A stretch of DNA of 64,000 nt from Paenibacillus lacisoli (GCF_030580655.1 NZ_JAUQTB010000015.1:20356-84355), one strand, 5' to 3'; shown: positions 21,645 through 31,606, numbered from the stretch's first letter. Program-made: numbers and translations. Notes: generated by a model from the sequence alone, not told the origin.

Positions 21645-21673
21645 ACTTTATCACAAGGGTATAGCACTGTCAA
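21645..21673 (-). promoter_or_regulatory. Sigma-A promoter of rpmG-secE-nusG
   Basis: On the minus strand TTGACA (21673-21668) is 17 bases from TAAAGT (21650-21645), about 85 bases before rpmG. A second TTGACA lies about 35 bases further upstream with a poor -10 element. Lies past the sigH terminator. Confidence 0.7.
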
Positions 21674-21827
21674 CGGAAGAATAGAGGTAAATTATTGGCT
21701 GTCAAGTCGGCGTTACGCAAGCTGTCTCTGAAATCTTTTATGCTGAAAACCATTCTCTTTAATCAAAGCGCATACTTCATAGTATGATTCATTTTTCTCT
21801 CGTATAAACCCTGGCCTTCCGGCCGAC

Positions 21828-21851
21828 AAAAAAAAGACTCATAATCGAGCC
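21828..21851 (-). terminator. Intrinsic terminator after sigH
   Basis: On the minus strand GGCTC-GATTAT-GAGTC (21851-21836) is followed by eight T. It lies 26 bases past the sigH stop. A second G+C-rich stem, GGCC-TTCC-GGCC type, follows directly. Confidence 0.75.
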
Positions 21852-21876
21852 TTTTCCTTCACCAACATGCGACTGT

Positions 21877-22521
21877 TCAATTATCTCTGACTTCAAGATA
21901 CTTTTCAAGTTTTCGCTTCACCCGCTGTAATGCGTTGTCGATCGACTTCACATGGCGGCTGAGATCAACCGAAATCTCCTGGTAGGAACGACCATCCAAA
22001 TAAAGCATGAGTACTTTGCGTTCGAGATCACTCAGAATCTCAGACATCTTGTCTTCCAGGCCAACAAACTCTTCCTGGTTAATAATGAGTTCCTCAGGAT
22101 CACTCACCTGTGAACCGCAAATAACGTCAAGCAATGTACGGTCTGAATCCTCATCGTAAATGGGCTTATCCAGTGATACATAGGAATTCAGGGGAATATG
22201 CTTCTGGCGTGTGGCCGTCTTGATCGCCGTTATAATCTGCCTGGTAATGCACAATTCGGCAAATGCCTTAAACGACGACAGCTTATCTCCCTTGAAGTCG
22301 CGAATCGATTTGTATAAACCGATCATGCCTTCCTGAATAATATCCTCACGATCTGCACCGATTAAAAAATACGACCTGGCCTTAGCGCGCACAAAGTTGC
22401 GGTATTTGTTAATCAAATACTCCAGCGCTTCGCTGTCGCCTTCATGGACCGCTCTGACAATGTCTTCATCATTTCTATAATCATACTCTGACAACATGAT
22501 ATCCTTGAGGTCGACACTCAC
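21877..22521 (-). CDS. sigH: RNA polymerase sigma-H factor
   Basis: Sigma-70 family factor, 214 aa, which in Bacillus drives early sporulation and competence genes. The start is a GTG (22521-22519) eight bases after GGAGG. Region 2 contains RNFVRAKARSYFLIGADRED and the -10 recognition region with FKAFAELCITRQIITAIKTA; region 4 has YLDGRSYQEISVDLSRHVKS. These are near-identical to B. subtilis SigH. It has its own promoter at 22609-22580 and terminator. Confidence 0.97.
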   Translation of the reverse strand: MSVDLKDIMLSEYDYRNDEDIVRAVHEGDSEALEYLINKYRNFVRAKARSYFLIGADREDIIQEGMIGLYKSIRDFKGDKLSSFKAFAELCITRQIITAIKTATRQKHIPLNSYVSLDKPIYDEDSDRTLLDVICGSQVSDPEELIINQEEFVGLEDKMSEILSDLERKVLMLYLDGRSYQEISVDLSRHVKSIDNALQRVKRKLEKYLEVRDN

Positions 22522-22579
22522 TAACAATCCCTCCGGCTGCAACGCAAGGTAACCACTTACAATGTTAAAATATAGGACA

Positions 22580-22609
22580 AGTATAAAGGATGGTACCTGA
22601 CACCGTCAA
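22580..22609 (-). promoter_or_regulatory. Sigma-A promoter of sigH
   Basis: On the minus strand TTGACG (22609-22604) and TATACT (22585-22580) are 18 bases apart, about 60 bases before the sigH GTG. B. subtilis sigH also has a sigma-A promoter repressed by AbrB; no AbrB site can be identified by eye. Confidence 0.65.
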
Positions 22610-22711
22610 CCACAAAGGCCCCAAAACAGAAGACGAATAACATTTTTGGCAACTCCTGCATTCAGGACACTGCCTTAATCGACATATAACGGTAAATTCC
22701 TCCTGCATCCG

Positions 22712-23233
22712 CTAACCTCTGCGCCAACGCTCAAACAGCTTGCGCATCTCGGGCGACAGCTTATGATCGAGTGTATTGCGATTCGAACGCTGCTGATCGC
22801 TTTCAATCCGCTGCTGCACTTCCTTCTCGCTCTGCTCCAGTTCAATCAGCAGTTCACGGGCGGAGATCCGGAGCGCCCCCTGGCCGAAGATCACGTGCTG
22901 CTCCACCATATCGCTGGTAGCCACGTAGATCTGCCGCCTTCGCCGGCTGAGCTCTCGCACCAGCCGCTCAATGCATTCATCCGCGGTTTCCTTTTCCTTC
23001 GTGAAATAAACTTCCACCTTGCTCTCGGCAAAGGATTTGCCCAGTCCAGGCACCAGGTATGCATCAAAAACACAGATGACCTTGCGCCCGGAAAAGGCCT
23101 GATAATCCGCCAGACGCGCCAACAGCCGGTTGCGCGCCTCATCGAGTCCTATATCTGCCAGGGAGGACAGCTCCGGCCAGGCTCCGATCATATTGTAACC
23201 GTCCACAAGAAGTACATCCCGTGAATCAGCCAT
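22712..23233 (-). CDS. rae1: NYN/PIN-domain ribosome-associated endoribonuclease Rae1 (YacP)
   Basis: Likely endonuclease that cleaves mRNA in the ribosomal A site, as shown for B. subtilis Rae1. 173 aa from MADSRDVLLVDGYNMIGAWP, whose VDGYN motif carries the first acidic active-site residue; further acidic positions are in VICVFDAY and KETADECIERL, then VATSD. The start follows rlmB with 4 bases between and uses a site within the end of rlmB. Conserved neighbourhood rlmB-rae1-sigH supports the name. Confidence 0.9.
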   Translation of the reverse strand: MADSRDVLLVDGYNMIGAWPELSSLADIGLDEARNRLLARLADYQAFSGRKVICVFDAYLVPGLGKSFAESKVEVYFTKEKETADECIERLVRELSRRRRQIYVATSDMVEQHVIFGQGALRISARELLIELEQSEKEVQQRIESDQQRSNRNTLDHKLSPEMRKLFERWRRG

Positions 23234-23237
23234 ATCG

Positions 23238-23984
23238 TTATCCCTGCGCTTGGCGTCCGCGAAGCACTTCGTACATGACGACTCCGGCAGCAACCGATGC
23301 ATTCAGCGAGTTAATCTGCCCCGCCATGGGCAGCTTGACGAGCACATCACATTTTTCACGGATCAGGCGCCCCATGCCTTTATTCTCATTACCGATCACG
23401 ATAGCTACCGGTCCTGTAAACACCTTGTTGCCGAATACCGCTTCTTCCGCCCGGACGTCCGTACCGACAACCCACACTCCCGCTTCCTTGAGCTGATCGA
23501 TGGTTTGTCCCAAGTTGTTCACCCGCGCAACAGGTACGTATTCTACAGCGCCCGCCGACGTCTTGGATACGGTAGCTGTAACTGCAGCCGAACGCCGCTT
23601 CGGCACTACAATCCCATGAGCTCCTGTGCAGTCAGCCGTACGCAGAATGGAGCCCAGGTTATGCGGGTCTTCAATCTCGTCCAGCAGAATGAGGAAAGGA
23701 TCCTCCCCTTTGGTACGCGCTGCTTCAAGCAGATCCTCCACCTCGGCATAGTCATAAGGAGCTGCCTGAGCAACCACGCCCTGGTGCTGGATACCCGGCA
23801 CCATTTGATCCAGCTTACGCTTGTCCACATTTTGAATGATAATGCCTGCTTTACGGGCTTCCGCAATGATCGGCTGTGTGAGATGCTTCTGGGCATTCTC
23901 GGCAATCCAGATCTTGTTGATCGTTCGGCCTGACCGGAGCGCTTCCGTAACGGAATGCTTGCCGGCAATCAAATCTTCTTCCAT
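23238..23984 (-). CDS. rlmB: 23S rRNA 2'-O-methyltransferase RlmB
   Basis: SpoU-family trefoil-knot methyltransferase, 248 aa, expected to methylate 23S rRNA G2251. An N-terminal substrate-binding domain (MEEDLIAGKHSVTEAL) is followed by SpoU motifs 1 (DPHNLGSILRTA, about residues 106-117), 2 (AIVIGNENKGM, about 195-205) and 3 (LPMAGQINSLNASVAAGVVM). Lies between mrnC and rae1. Confidence 0.94.
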   Translation of the reverse strand: MEEDLIAGKHSVTEALRSGRTINKIWIAENAQKHLTQPIIAEARKAGIIIQNVDKRKLDQMVPGIQHQGVVAQAAPYDYAEVEDLLEAARTKGEDPFLILLDEIEDPHNLGSILRTADCTGAHGIVVPKRRSAAVTATVSKTSAGAVEYVPVARVNNLGQTIDQLKEAGVWVVGTDVRAEEAVFGNKVFTGPVAIVIGNENKGMGRLIREKCDVLVKLPMAGQINSLNASVAAGVVMYEVLRGRQAQG

Positions 23985-24058
23985 GCTAGTTATCCTCCTG
24001 CAGACCTCCGGTTACATCAGTATGCCGGATATCTGTTCAATGTTGTTCAAATTATCGT

Positions 24059-24496
24059 TCAGGAGCCGCTGTTACCGCCTGCCTGCTGCTCCATATGTTC
24101 AATACCCGATGTGATCAATTCCTGTATCCGTTCCAATTTATTCTCGCAATAGAGATAACCGATCAGCGCCTCAAGCGCTGTTGCATGCCGGTATTCCAGC
24201 ACATTCGCATTCTTCGGTACACTCCCCGATTTGGCATTACGCCCCTGCTTGACAACCTCCTGTTCCTGTTCGGTCAGACCAGGCTCCAGATAAGACAGCA
24301 GCTGGCTCTGGGCCTTGGCCGACACGAAGCTCGTCGCCCGGCGATGCAGGTGGTTGGGCCGCAGATTGGGGCGGGACAGCAGATACTGCCGCACAGCCAC
24401 CTCATAGACCGCATCGCCGATATAAGCCAATGCGATCGGGGGCATCAGGTGAGCCGGCCGTGCCGGCGGGTAGGGAAACCAGCCCGCCCCGCTCAT
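24059..24496 (-). CDS. mrnC: Mini-ribonuclease III
   Basis: RNase III catalytic domain without a dsRNA-binding domain, 145 aa, which matures 23S rRNA ends in Bacillus. The signature ALAYIGDAVYEVAVRQYLL (about residues 22-40) has the catalytic acidic residue, and the second motif is in ATALEALIGYLYCEN. The ATG overlaps the cysS stop by four bases (ATGA), as expected for the cysS-mrnC pair. Confidence 0.94.
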   Translation of the reverse strand: MSGAGWFPYPPARPAHLMPPIALAYIGDAVYEVAVRQYLLSRPNLRPNHLHRRATSFVSAKAQSQLLSYLEPGLTEQEQEVVKQGRNAKSGSVPKNANVLEYRHATALEALIGYLYCENKLERIQELITSGIEHMEQQAGGNSGS

Positions 24497-25896
24497 TTAC
24501 GGCGCCAGCGCATCCCCTGCGCCGTATCTTCCAGAAGAATCCCTTTCGCTGCAAGCAGATCACGGATTTCGTCCGCCCGGGCCCAGTTCTTCGCCTGGCG
24601 AGCTTCTGCACGTTCTACAATCAGAGCCTCGACTTCTTCATCCAGCAGTTCCTCATTGTTGTCCGCATAGAGACGCAGAACCCCGTTCATCCCGTTGAAG
24701 GTATCCAGCAGCGCCTGCAGGTCAGCCGTATGAATGACATCACGCTGCAGCTGCAGATTGGCTTCATTGACCCATTCGAACATCGCAGTGATGGCATCCG
24801 GTGTGTTAAAGTCATCATCCATTTTGTCATGGAACTGGCCTGTCAGTGCATCCAGCTTCTGCTGCAGCTCCGGCGTTACCGTACCGTCCCCTTCCAGCGC
24901 AGCTGCCAGACGATGCTTGACGTTCGTCACAGCATTCGCAATCCGCTCGATGCTCTTCTCAGCCTGTGCCATCGTATCGGCATTAAAGTTCAGCGGGTTG
25001 CGGTAATGCGTAGAGAGCATGAAGTACCGGATCGCTTCCCGTTTATACTGCTCACGCAGATCTTTAACCGTAATACCGTTGCCGAGAGATTTGGACATTT
25101 TCTCATTATTGATATTGATATACCCGTTGTGCATCCAGTAGCGAGACAGCGGCTTGCCGGTTAACGCTTCAGATTGGGCGCATTCGCATTCATGGTGCGG
25201 GAACTGAAGATCCTGGCCGCCGCCGTGAATGTCCAGTGTGTCCCCTAGGTACTCGCGTGCCATAGCCGAGCATTCAATATGCCAGCCCGGACGGCCTTCA
25301 CCCCATGGACTGCTCCAGGAGATTTCGCCCGGCTTGGCGGCCTTCCAGAGCACAAAATCCTCCGGATGCTCCTTGCGTTCATCCACACCGATCCGGATTC
25401 CAAACTGCAGCTCCTGCAAATTTTGCTTGGACAGCTTGCCGTAATCCTTGAATTTGTGGGTGCGGTAGAAGACATCCCCGCCGTTCTCGTAGGCATACCC
25501 CTTGTCTTCAAGCTCCTTGATGAAAGCAATAATAAGATCCATGCTCTCGGTGACGCGCGGGTTACGTGTGGCCAGCGGAATACCAAGACCCTTAATATCC
25601 TCGTAATAGGCATCGACAAACCGGTCTGCCACTTCAGGTACAGTGACGCCCAGCTGCTCAGCCTTGCGGATTAATTTGTCATCCACATCTGTAAAGTTCA
25701 CCACGTAATCCACATCGTACCCTATGTGCTCCAGGTAACTGCGGACAATATCAAAAAAGATCGCCGGTCTTGCGTTACCAATGTGAATGTAATCATATAC
25801 GGTCGGGCCGCAGACATACATTTTAACTTTGCCCGGTTCCAGCGGGATGAAATTTTCGCGTTCCCGCGACATCGTATTATAGATTTGAAGTGCCAT
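24493..25896 (-). CDS. cysS: Cysteinyl-tRNA synthetase
   Basis: Class I synthetase, 467 aa. HIGN (residues 38-41) is the HIGH motif, Cys29 in MYVCGPTVYDY the first zinc ligand, the C-HHECE zinc ligands lie in the middle (GGGQDLQFPHHECECAQSE), and KMSKSLGN is the KMSKS motif. Cotranscribed with cysE under the T-box at 26640-26960, so expression should respond to uncharged tRNA-Cys. Confidence 0.97.
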   Translation of the reverse strand: MALQIYNTMSRERENFIPLEPGKVKMYVCGPTVYDYIHIGNARPAIFFDIVRSYLEHIGYDVDYVVNFTDVDDKLIRKAEQLGVTVPEVADRFVDAYYEDIKGLGIPLATRNPRVTESMDLIIAFIKELEDKGYAYENGGDVFYRTHKFKDYGKLSKQNLQELQFGIRIGVDERKEHPEDFVLWKAAKPGEISWSSPWGEGRPGWHIECSAMAREYLGDTLDIHGGGQDLQFPHHECECAQSEALTGKPLSRYWMHNGYININNEKMSKSLGNGITVKDLREQYKREAIRYFMLSTHYRNPLNFNADTMAQAEKSIERIANAVTNVKHRLAAALEGDGTVTPELQQKLDALTGQFHDKMDDDFNTPDAITAMFEWVNEANLQLQRDVIHTADLQALLDTFNGMNGVLRLYADNNEELLDEEVEALIVERAEARQAKNWARADEIRDLLAAKGILLEDTAQGMRWRRK

Positions 25897-25954
25897 CTTG
25901 CACGTTCCTTTCGTACTGTCTTATTTATGATTCCACGGCCTGCCCTCAGCCGCA

Positions 25955-26608
25955 TTATTCACGAGAAGCCGTTTCTTTCTCCAGCGTCAGCTGCCGAACT
26001 TCCTCACGGAGGCGTTTGATCTCCTCCTGTAATATACACATATGCTCATACACAGGATCCGGCATCTGATGACTTAACCGGTCCGGTCGTTTACCATTCT
26101 GTCTAACTATAGTGCCGGGAATACCTACCACCGTGCTGTTCGGCGGCACCTCTTTAAGTACAACAGAATTCGACCCGATACTTGAGAGGTCCCCCACCTT
26201 GAAGGAACCGAGTATTTTCGCACCGGAGCCAATTACAACCTGGTTGCCGATGGTCGGGTGGCGCTTTCCTTTCTCTTTACCCGTTCCTCCCAGAGTGACA
26301 CCCTGATAGATAACGACATCATCGCCAATCTCACAGGTCTCACCGATAACGACGCCCATACCATGGTCAATGAACAGCCGTCTTCCGATGGTGGCGCCAG
26401 GATGAATCTCAATCCCGGTCATAAAACGGCTGAATTGGGATATAATCCGGGCCAATGTAAACCAGTGGTGCCGGTATAGGAAATGGCCCATCCGGTGGAA
26501 CCAAATGGCATGCAGTCCCGAATAAGTGAAAATGACTTCAAAGCGGCTGCGGGCCGCTGGATCATTGTCAAAAACGGCCTGAATGTCTGATCTGATATTT
26601 TTAAACAT
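25955..26608 (-). CDS. cysE: Serine O-acetyltransferase
   Basis: First enzyme of cysteine synthesis from serine, 217 aa. An N-terminal helical region ([20 protein letters not shown]) leads to left-handed beta-helix hexapeptide repeats ([20 protein letters not shown] with the catalytic DHG, then [20 protein letters not shown]). It starts 20-odd bases after the end of a T-box leader and is followed by cysS. The C-terminal helical tail of about 40 residues is usual for Bacillales. Confidence 0.96.
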   Translation of the reverse strand: MFKNIRSDIQAVFDNDPAARSRFEVIFTYSGLHAIWFHRMGHFLYRHHWFTLARIISQFSRFMTGIEIHPGATIGRRLFIDHGMGVVIGETCEIGDDVVIYQGVTLGGTGKEKGKRHPTIGNQVVIGSGAKILGSFKVGDLSSIGSNSVVLKEVPPNSTVVGIPGTIVRQNGKRPDRLSHQMPDPVYEHMCILQEEIKRLREEVRQLTLEKETASRE

Positions 26609-26639
26609 ACCGTTCCCCTCTTTGCCCTAGGCGATAACG

Positions 26640-26960
26640 TTGTTGGCTGACGTCCTTATCAATATGCGCATACTAAAAGATCAAAAAAACGCCTCCGCAG
26701 CTCGCGCTGCAGAGACGTTTCACCGTGGTTCCACTCTGCTCGAAGGCAGCTCAGCCCAACAGAAAATTCCATTGGAACGAGATGCCTCCATCTCAGCGTC
26801 CTGTAACGGGGTACGTCCCGGTATACCCTGACCGGCGGATCCATGTATCGGTCCTGTGGTTCGGGTATACAGCTCACAGGTGCATTTCCCATGCCGGTTA
26901 TCCAGATGACTCTCAGCCCGGGTTCACCCCTCGGTCATCTTCTCTGTCGAATACCTGACA
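26640..26960 (-). promoter_or_regulatory. T-box leader (probable tRNA-Cys) of cysE-cysS
   Basis: On the minus strand the T-box core AGAGTGGAACCACGGTG (26737-26721) is followed by a terminator stem CGTCTCTGCAGC / GCTGCGGAGGCG (26717-26690) and seven T. Upstream lies a stem I whose base pairs GGTAT (about 26955) with ATACC (about 26868); its 3' side carries TGC (26884-26882) in an AAATGCACC context, the cysteine codon expected for the specifier. The tRNA-Cys reading is an inference from that codon and the cysES context; the T-box itself is clear. Confidence 0.88.
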
Positions 26961-27004
26961 CAAAGTACTTCTCCTGATCTCTGCCTGTCTGATGATTTGG
27001 TTGT

Positions 27005-27033
27005 ATTATAGCGGAAACGATCGCTGCTTACAA
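27005..27033 (-). promoter_or_regulatory. Sigma-A promoter of the T-box/cysES transcript
   Basis: On the minus strand TTGTAA (27033-27028) and TATAAT (27010-27005) are exactly 17 bases apart. It lies just past the gltX stop and about 45 bases upstream of T-box stem I, so cysE-cysS can be transcribed apart from gltX. Confidence 0.7.
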
Positions 27034-27069
27034 GAAGTCAGGCGCTCGGTAATCTCGGTTATGACCGAT

Positions 27070-28530
27070 TTACCCCTTAATCTGAGCTCTAAGACGGTCA
27101 AGAACTTTGTCACGTCCAAGCAGATAGATGGTCTCATTCAGATCACGGCCATGCATTTGTCCTGTCAGCGCTACACGGATCGGCATGAACAGCTGCTTGC
27201 CTTTGAAGCCCGTCTCCTTCTGAACTTCCTTAATCAGCACAGCCATACGCGATGCCGTAAATTCCTCGGACTGCTGCACTTTATCGGCAAAAGCTCGCAG
27301 AACCGCCGGCACCTGCTCTTCTGCAAGCACTGCGGCTGCTTCTGTCTCCAGCTCCATATGTGTACGGAAGAACAGTTCGGACAACGGCACGATATCCGAT
27401 GCGCAGGTCATCTGCTCCTGGTAGAGCTTAACCAACGATTTTGCCCAGGCTGTCTGCTCAACGCTAAGAGCATCCGGCAGACGTCCGGCCTTCTGCAGAT
27501 GCGGAATCGCCAGGTCAGCGACACGGTCAGGATCCGCATTTTTGATGTAATGATTGTTCAGATGCGCCAGCTTGTGCTTGTCGAACACGGCAGGGCTCTT
27601 GGACAGACGGGAAGCATCGAAGATGGAGACCAGCTGTTCCTTACTGTAAATCTCTTCTTCTCCTTCCGGCGACCAGCCAAGCAGGGAAATAAAATTGAAC
27701 ATGGCTTCTGGCAGATAACCCAGCTGATCATACTGCTCAATGAACTGGATGACAGACTCATCCCGCTTGGACAACTTCTTGTGATTATCACCTACGATCA
27801 GTGTCATATGAGCAAATGTCGGCGGCTCCCAGCCGAACGCTTCATAGATCATCAGCTGACGTGGTGTATTGGAAACATGGTCCTCGCCGCGCAGCACATG
27901 TGAAATCTTCATTAGATGATCGTCCACTGCAACGGCAAAGTTGTAGGTAGGAATACCATCTTTTTTGACAATAACAAAGTCGCCGCTCTCTCTGGAGTTG
28001 AAGGTGATCTGGCCTTTCACCATATCGTCAAAGGTATAATCCCGTTCTTCCGGCACACGGAAACGGATACTCGCTACACGGCCTTCTGCTTCAAATGCCT
28101 TCTGCTGCTCTTCGGTCAGATCACGATGCTTCCCGGAGTAACGCGGGGTTTCACCGCGCGCCATCTGCTCTTCGCGCTCTTTCTCCAGCTCTTCTTCTGT
28201 TACATAACAGCGGTAAGCCAGGCCACGGTCAATCAGATCCTGCCAGTACTCTTTATAAATATCCAGACGTTCAGTCTGGCGATAAGGGCCATATTCACCG
28301 CCGACATCAATACTTTCGTCCCAATCAATCCCCAGCCATTTGAGATAGGTCAGCTGACTTTCCTCGCCGCCGGCAATGTTTCTTTTGACATCCGTATCCT
28401 CGATCCGAATGATGAATTTGCCGCCCTGGCTGCGGGCATATAAATAATTGAACAGCGCCGTTCTGGCATTCCCGATATGCAGGTGGCCTGTCGGGCTTGG
28501 TGCATAACGCACACGTACTTCGGTACTCAT
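27070..28530 (-). CDS. gltX: Glutamyl-tRNA synthetase
   Basis: Class I synthetase, 486 aa; in Bacillales it usually also charges tRNA-Gln with glutamate for later amidation. [17 protein letters not shown] (residues 10-26) holds the HIGH motif and KLSKRDESV the KMSKS motif. The ATG follows GGAGGGGATTAC. It lies between ispF and cysE, as in Bacillus. Confidence 0.96.
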   Translation of the reverse strand: MSTEVRVRYAPSPTGHLHIGNARTALFNYLYARSQGGKFIIRIEDTDVKRNIAGGEESQLTYLKWLGIDWDESIDVGGEYGPYRQTERLDIYKEYWQDLIDRGLAYRCYVTEEELEKEREEQMARGETPRYSGKHRDLTEEQQKAFEAEGRVASIRFRVPEERDYTFDDMVKGQITFNSRESGDFVIVKKDGIPTYNFAVAVDDHLMKISHVLRGEDHVSNTPRQLMIYEAFGWEPPTFAHMTLIVGDNHKKLSKRDESVIQFIEQYDQLGYLPEAMFNFISLLGWSPEGEEEIYSKEQLVSIFDASRLSKSPAVFDKHKLAHLNNHYIKNADPDRVADLAIPHLQKAGRLPDALSVEQTAWAKSLVKLYQEQMTCASDIVPLSELFFRTHMELETEAAAVLAEEQVPAVLRAFADKVQQSEEFTASRMAVLIKEVQKETGFKGKQLFMPIRVALTGQMHGRDLNETIYLLGRDKVLDRLRAQIKG

Positions 28531-28549
28531 GTAATCCCCTCCGTCTCTA

Positions 28550-29044
28550 TTACTTTCCAGATGATAGCATACCCTGAATCAGGCAAACAACCGACTGCGC
28601 AGCAATTCCCTCACCGCGTCCGGTAAAGCCCAGCTGCTCCGTTGTGGTCGCTTTGACATTGACCTGTTCCAGCTCAGCATCCAGCGCTCTGGCAATCACC
28701 TCGGCCATCTGTGGAATGTAAGGCGCCATTTTAGGCTTCTGGGCAATAATCGTTGAATCGACGTTGCCCAGACGGTAGCCGCGTTCCTTGGCCAGCGACC
28801 ATACGTGCTCCAGCAGCTTCAGGCTGTCCGCATCCTTGAATTCGGGATCGGTATCCGGAAAATGCTTGCCGATATCCCCAAGACCCAGTGCACCCAGAAT
28901 GGCATCAGAAATCGCGTGCAGCAGCACATCCGCATCGGAGTGGCCCAGCAGGCCTTTCTCATAGGGAATGGTTATCCCGCCGATAATGCAGGGTCTGCCC
29001 TCGGTGAGCTGGTGAACATCGAATCCTTGTCCTACGCGTATCAT
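28550..29044 (-). CDS. ispF: 2-C-methyl-D-erythritol 2,4-cyclodiphosphate synthase
   Basis: MEP-pathway enzyme of isoprenoid synthesis, 164 aa. It starts [20 protein letters not shown], whose DVH holds two metal ligands, and [20 protein letters not shown] supplies the rest of the zinc site. The start chosen is 2 bases after the ispD stop; a frame ten codons longer lies inside ispD and is rejected. Confidence 0.96.
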   Translation of the reverse strand: MIRVGQGFDVHQLTEGRPCIIGGITIPYEKGLLGHSDADVLLHAISDAILGALGLGDIGKHFPDTDPEFKDADSLKLLEHVWSLAKERGYRLGNVDSTIIAQKPKMAPYIPQMAEVIARALDAELEQVNVKATTTEQLGFTGRGEGIAAQSVVCLIQGMLSSGK

Positions 29045-29046
29045 CG

Positions 29047-29739
29047 TTATTTCTCTCCCCTTGTCGTCATCCATACCGCTGCGATCTCCAGATCCTCGGG
29101 CGTGGTGATCTTAATATTGGTGTAGCTGCCTTCAGCCACAGCAACCTGCCGGCCCATCCGCTCCACCAGCATAGCATCGTCTGTGCCCATGAACCCGGCT
29201 GTCTGCGCATCCTCGTGAGCCTCCATCAGCTCGGAAAGCCGAAAAGTCTGTGGGGTTTGAATACTCCACAGACTGCTCCGCTCAGGCGTAGCGGTAATAA
29301 TACCCTGATCATTGACTTGTTTAATCGTATCTTTGACCGGAACCGCAAGGACGGCTGCCCCAAAGGCAGCCGCTGCTTCCAAACAGTCCTTGATGTGCTG
29401 TCTCGTAATAAACGGACGAACCCCATCATGCACCATAACCCATTCCGTATCCAGCTGACACAGACCGCGGTAGACTGAATCCTGACGTTCCCTGCCGCCT
29501 GCAATGACCTTGGATACTTTACCGATGCCATACTTTCTGATCCAGTCCTGACAGCGTTCTACGTCGGCGCTGCCCGTAACCAGCACGATATCATGAACCT
29601 CAGGCATGGCGGCAAAGGTCTCCAGTGTATGTATGAAAACGGGCTTGTCCTGCAGCAGCAGAAACTGCTTGCTCTCCGGGGTCCCCATGCGCGATCCCCG
29701 TCCTGCTGCCACAACAACGACGCCCAATCTGTTATTCAT
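29047..29739 (-). CDS. ispD: 2-C-methyl-D-erythritol 4-phosphate cytidylyltransferase
   Basis: MEP-pathway cytidylyltransferase, 230 aa. The CTP-binding motif [18 protein letters not shown] (about residues 9-26) and HDGVRPFI (about 103-110) are present. The ATG at 29739-29737 is preceded directly by a GTG in frame; either could serve. Followed at once by ispF, its usual partner. Confidence 0.95.
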   Translation of the reverse strand: MNNRLGVVVVAAGRGSRMGTPESKQFLLLQDKPVFIHTLETFAAMPEVHDIVLVTGSADVERCQDWIRKYGIGKVSKVIAGGRERQDSVYRGLCQLDTEWVMVHDGVRPFITRQHIKDCLEAAAAFGAAVLAVPVKDTIKQVNDQGIITATPERSSLWSIQTPQTFRLSELMEAHEDAQTAGFMGTDDAMLVERMGRQVAVAEGSYTNIKITTPEDLEIAAVWMTTRGEK

Positions 29740-29800
29740 CACGCCAATCCCTGCCTAACCCAGAATGATGTATTAGCTTGCACATTCCATCATACCGCTT

Positions 29801-30889
29801 TTACTGGGCTTTTTCCAACAGTTTTGGTTTGGCGAAGATCATCCGGCCTGCAGAGGTCTGCAGTACACTGGTGACAAGCACTTCCATCATGGTACCGATG
29901 TACTCCCGGCCGCCTTCCACAACGATCATCGTACCATCATCCAGGTAAGCAACACCCTGTCCATGCTCCTTGCCGTCCTTGATAATCTGCACGAGGATTT
30001 CCTCTCCCGGCAGCACGACAGGCTTTACGGCGTTGGCCAGATCATTAATGTTCAGAACCGAAACTCCCTGCAGCTCACAGACCTTGTTAAGGTTGAAGTC
30101 ATTCGTCACGACCTTGCCGCCAAGCAGCTTGGCGAGCTTCACCAATTTGCTGTCCACTTCGGAAATCTCTTCGAAATCCCCTTCATAGATGAGCACCTGC
30201 ACATCCAGCTCTTTTTGAATTTTATTCAAAATGTCCAGTCCTCGGCGGCCGCGGTTGCGCTTTAGCAGATCCGAGGAATCGGCAATGTGCTGAAGCTCCT
30301 CCAGAACAAACTCCGGAATGACAATCGTCCCTTCGATAAAGCCCGTTTTGCAGATATCTGCAATCCGTCCGTCAATGATAACACTGGTATCGAGGATTTT
30401 GTGCTCCTCCGTCTTGCGCTCTTCACCTGAATCATCCTTACCGAACCTACCCGACAGCCAAAAAGCTGCCAAATCCTCTCTTTTCTCAAGCCCGACCCGC
30501 AGGCCCATATACCCGCACATCAGTGTAACCGCAACCTGCAGAATCCGCCCCGGCTGTCCCAGCCAGGAGAAAAGCGGATACATCAGCATGGACATGACCA
30601 AACCCGCAGCCAGACCACAAACCCCCGCTGCCAGTTCGTTCATAGGTACACGCACCAGACCTTCGATTCCCCGCTGAACCCGCTTCGCGGTTGAATCCCC
30701 AAAGATGGAGCACAGTGCCATGAAGACCAGGGCACCCAGAGCCATCCACAGCAAGCTTCCGCCTGCTGAATCTCCGCCGCCGATCCACCTCGTCATCCAG
30801 GGCAAGCTTTCATCTGCTTTTTGAAACAGGGTATAGCCTGACCACACACCGCATAATCCCGTAAAAGTTAAAATGGCTTTTCTCCACAT
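29801..30889 (-). CDS. yacL: PIN/TRAM-domain membrane protein (YacL family)
   Basis: Membrane protein with a cytosolic PIN-like and TRAM-like C-terminal half, 362 aa. Three to four membrane segments fill roughly residues 5-140, then [17 protein letters not shown] begins the PIN domain, with acidic residues again in [12 protein letters not shown] and VTNDFNLNK. The last 80 residues fit a TRAM RNA-binding fold. The start MWRKAILTF is chosen for its GGGAGG site. Its place before ispD is conserved in Bacillales; substrate and role are not established. Confidence 0.88.
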   Translation of the reverse strand: MWRKAILTFTGLCGVWSGYTLFQKADESLPWMTRWIGGGDSAGGSLLWMALGALVFMALCSIFGDSTAKRVQRGIEGLVRVPMNELAAGVCGLAAGLVMSMLMYPLFSWLGQPGRILQVAVTLMCGYMGLRVGLEKREDLAAFWLSGRFGKDDSGEERKTEEHKILDTSVIIDGRIADICKTGFIEGTIVIPEFVLEELQHIADSSDLLKRNRGRRGLDILNKIQKELDVQVLIYEGDFEEISEVDSKLVKLAKLLGGKVVTNDFNLNKVCELQGVSVLNINDLANAVKPVVLPGEEILVQIIKDGKEHGQGVAYLDDGTMIVVEGGREYIGTMMEVLVTSVLQTSAGRMIFAKPKLLEKAQ

Positions 30890-31136
30890 CCGTCCCTGCA
30901 CCTCCCTAACCGTTTGTGTTTTGCAATCAGCGGACTGCATGAACCGGAGAACAAGTTCCCTCAGAGAATAAATCTGATTGATGCAGCACGCTCATACTAG
31001 CAGTATGTTCCAGTTTCGGGCTGACTAACCGTAGCCTTGCAATATTTTTCTCCAATCCCTTTTCCTCTCTCTTTTTCTCGGTCAGACTCTCTCTTAGAAC
31101 TTCTTTTGGGTTTGGTCATTGAAAGGAGGTTCCAGA

Positions 31137-31577
31137 GTGGCATATAATGGACTCAATTCATACACAGGGGTGGATAGCCAAATGAACGCATCAAGTTTGC
31201 AGGCTTTTCAAGACCAAGTTTCCGAGTTGTTACTCCGTCACCGCAGTCTTCTGGATATCCTGTCCAAAACCGGACAATCCGGGGCTTCTGTCAATCGAGC
31301 TGTCTCCAAGGCTATTACGGAATGCGGTTGTGTTGAGCTGCATGCCGCCAAGCAGAAATATCAGCCTGATCTGGGGTTGGAGCAGGCGAAGAACACACTG
31401 GACAGCCATGTTCAGGGTGAACTGTGCGAGAACTGCCGGGAGGTTGTTATGGCTGAACTGGGCCGGAGCCTCTTCTATATGTCCGCTTTGTCCAATGTGC
31501 TGGATATTTCGCTGGAGGAAGTTCTGCAGCGTGAATCCCAGAAGTGCTCCACACTCGGATTGTTCAATATGTCTTAA
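31137..31577 (+). CDS. MazG-like helical protein of unknown function, with CxC and CxxC motifs
   Basis: 146 aa, all-helical by appearance. It starts at GTG (31137), six bases after AGGAGGT; an ATG at 31182 is a possible alternative. The C-terminal ELGRSLFYMSALSNVLDISL resembles the final helix of MazG-type NTP pyrophosphatases, but the ExxE metal-binding motif is not evident. Cysteines form CGC (about residue 63) and CENC (about residue 93), a possible metal site. Similar Paenibacillus proteins are, from memory, labelled DUF1573. It is the only plus-strand gene between 1 and 63 kb, divergent from yacL and convergent with pssA. Function unknown. Confidence 0.8.
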   Translation: MAYNGLNSYTGVDSQMNASSLQAFQDQVSELLLRHRSLLDILSKTGQSGASVNRAVSKAITECGCVELHAAKQKYQPDLGLEQAKNTLDSHVQGELCENCREVVMAELGRSLFYMSALSNVLDISLEEVLQRESQKCSTLGLFNMS

Positions 31578-31606
31578 ATACAGGTACGGCTGATGGAAGC
31601 CAAACC

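Noticed and set aside
26659..26958. Small reading frames within 26659-26958
   Set aside because: The region is fully explained by the T-box leader structure.
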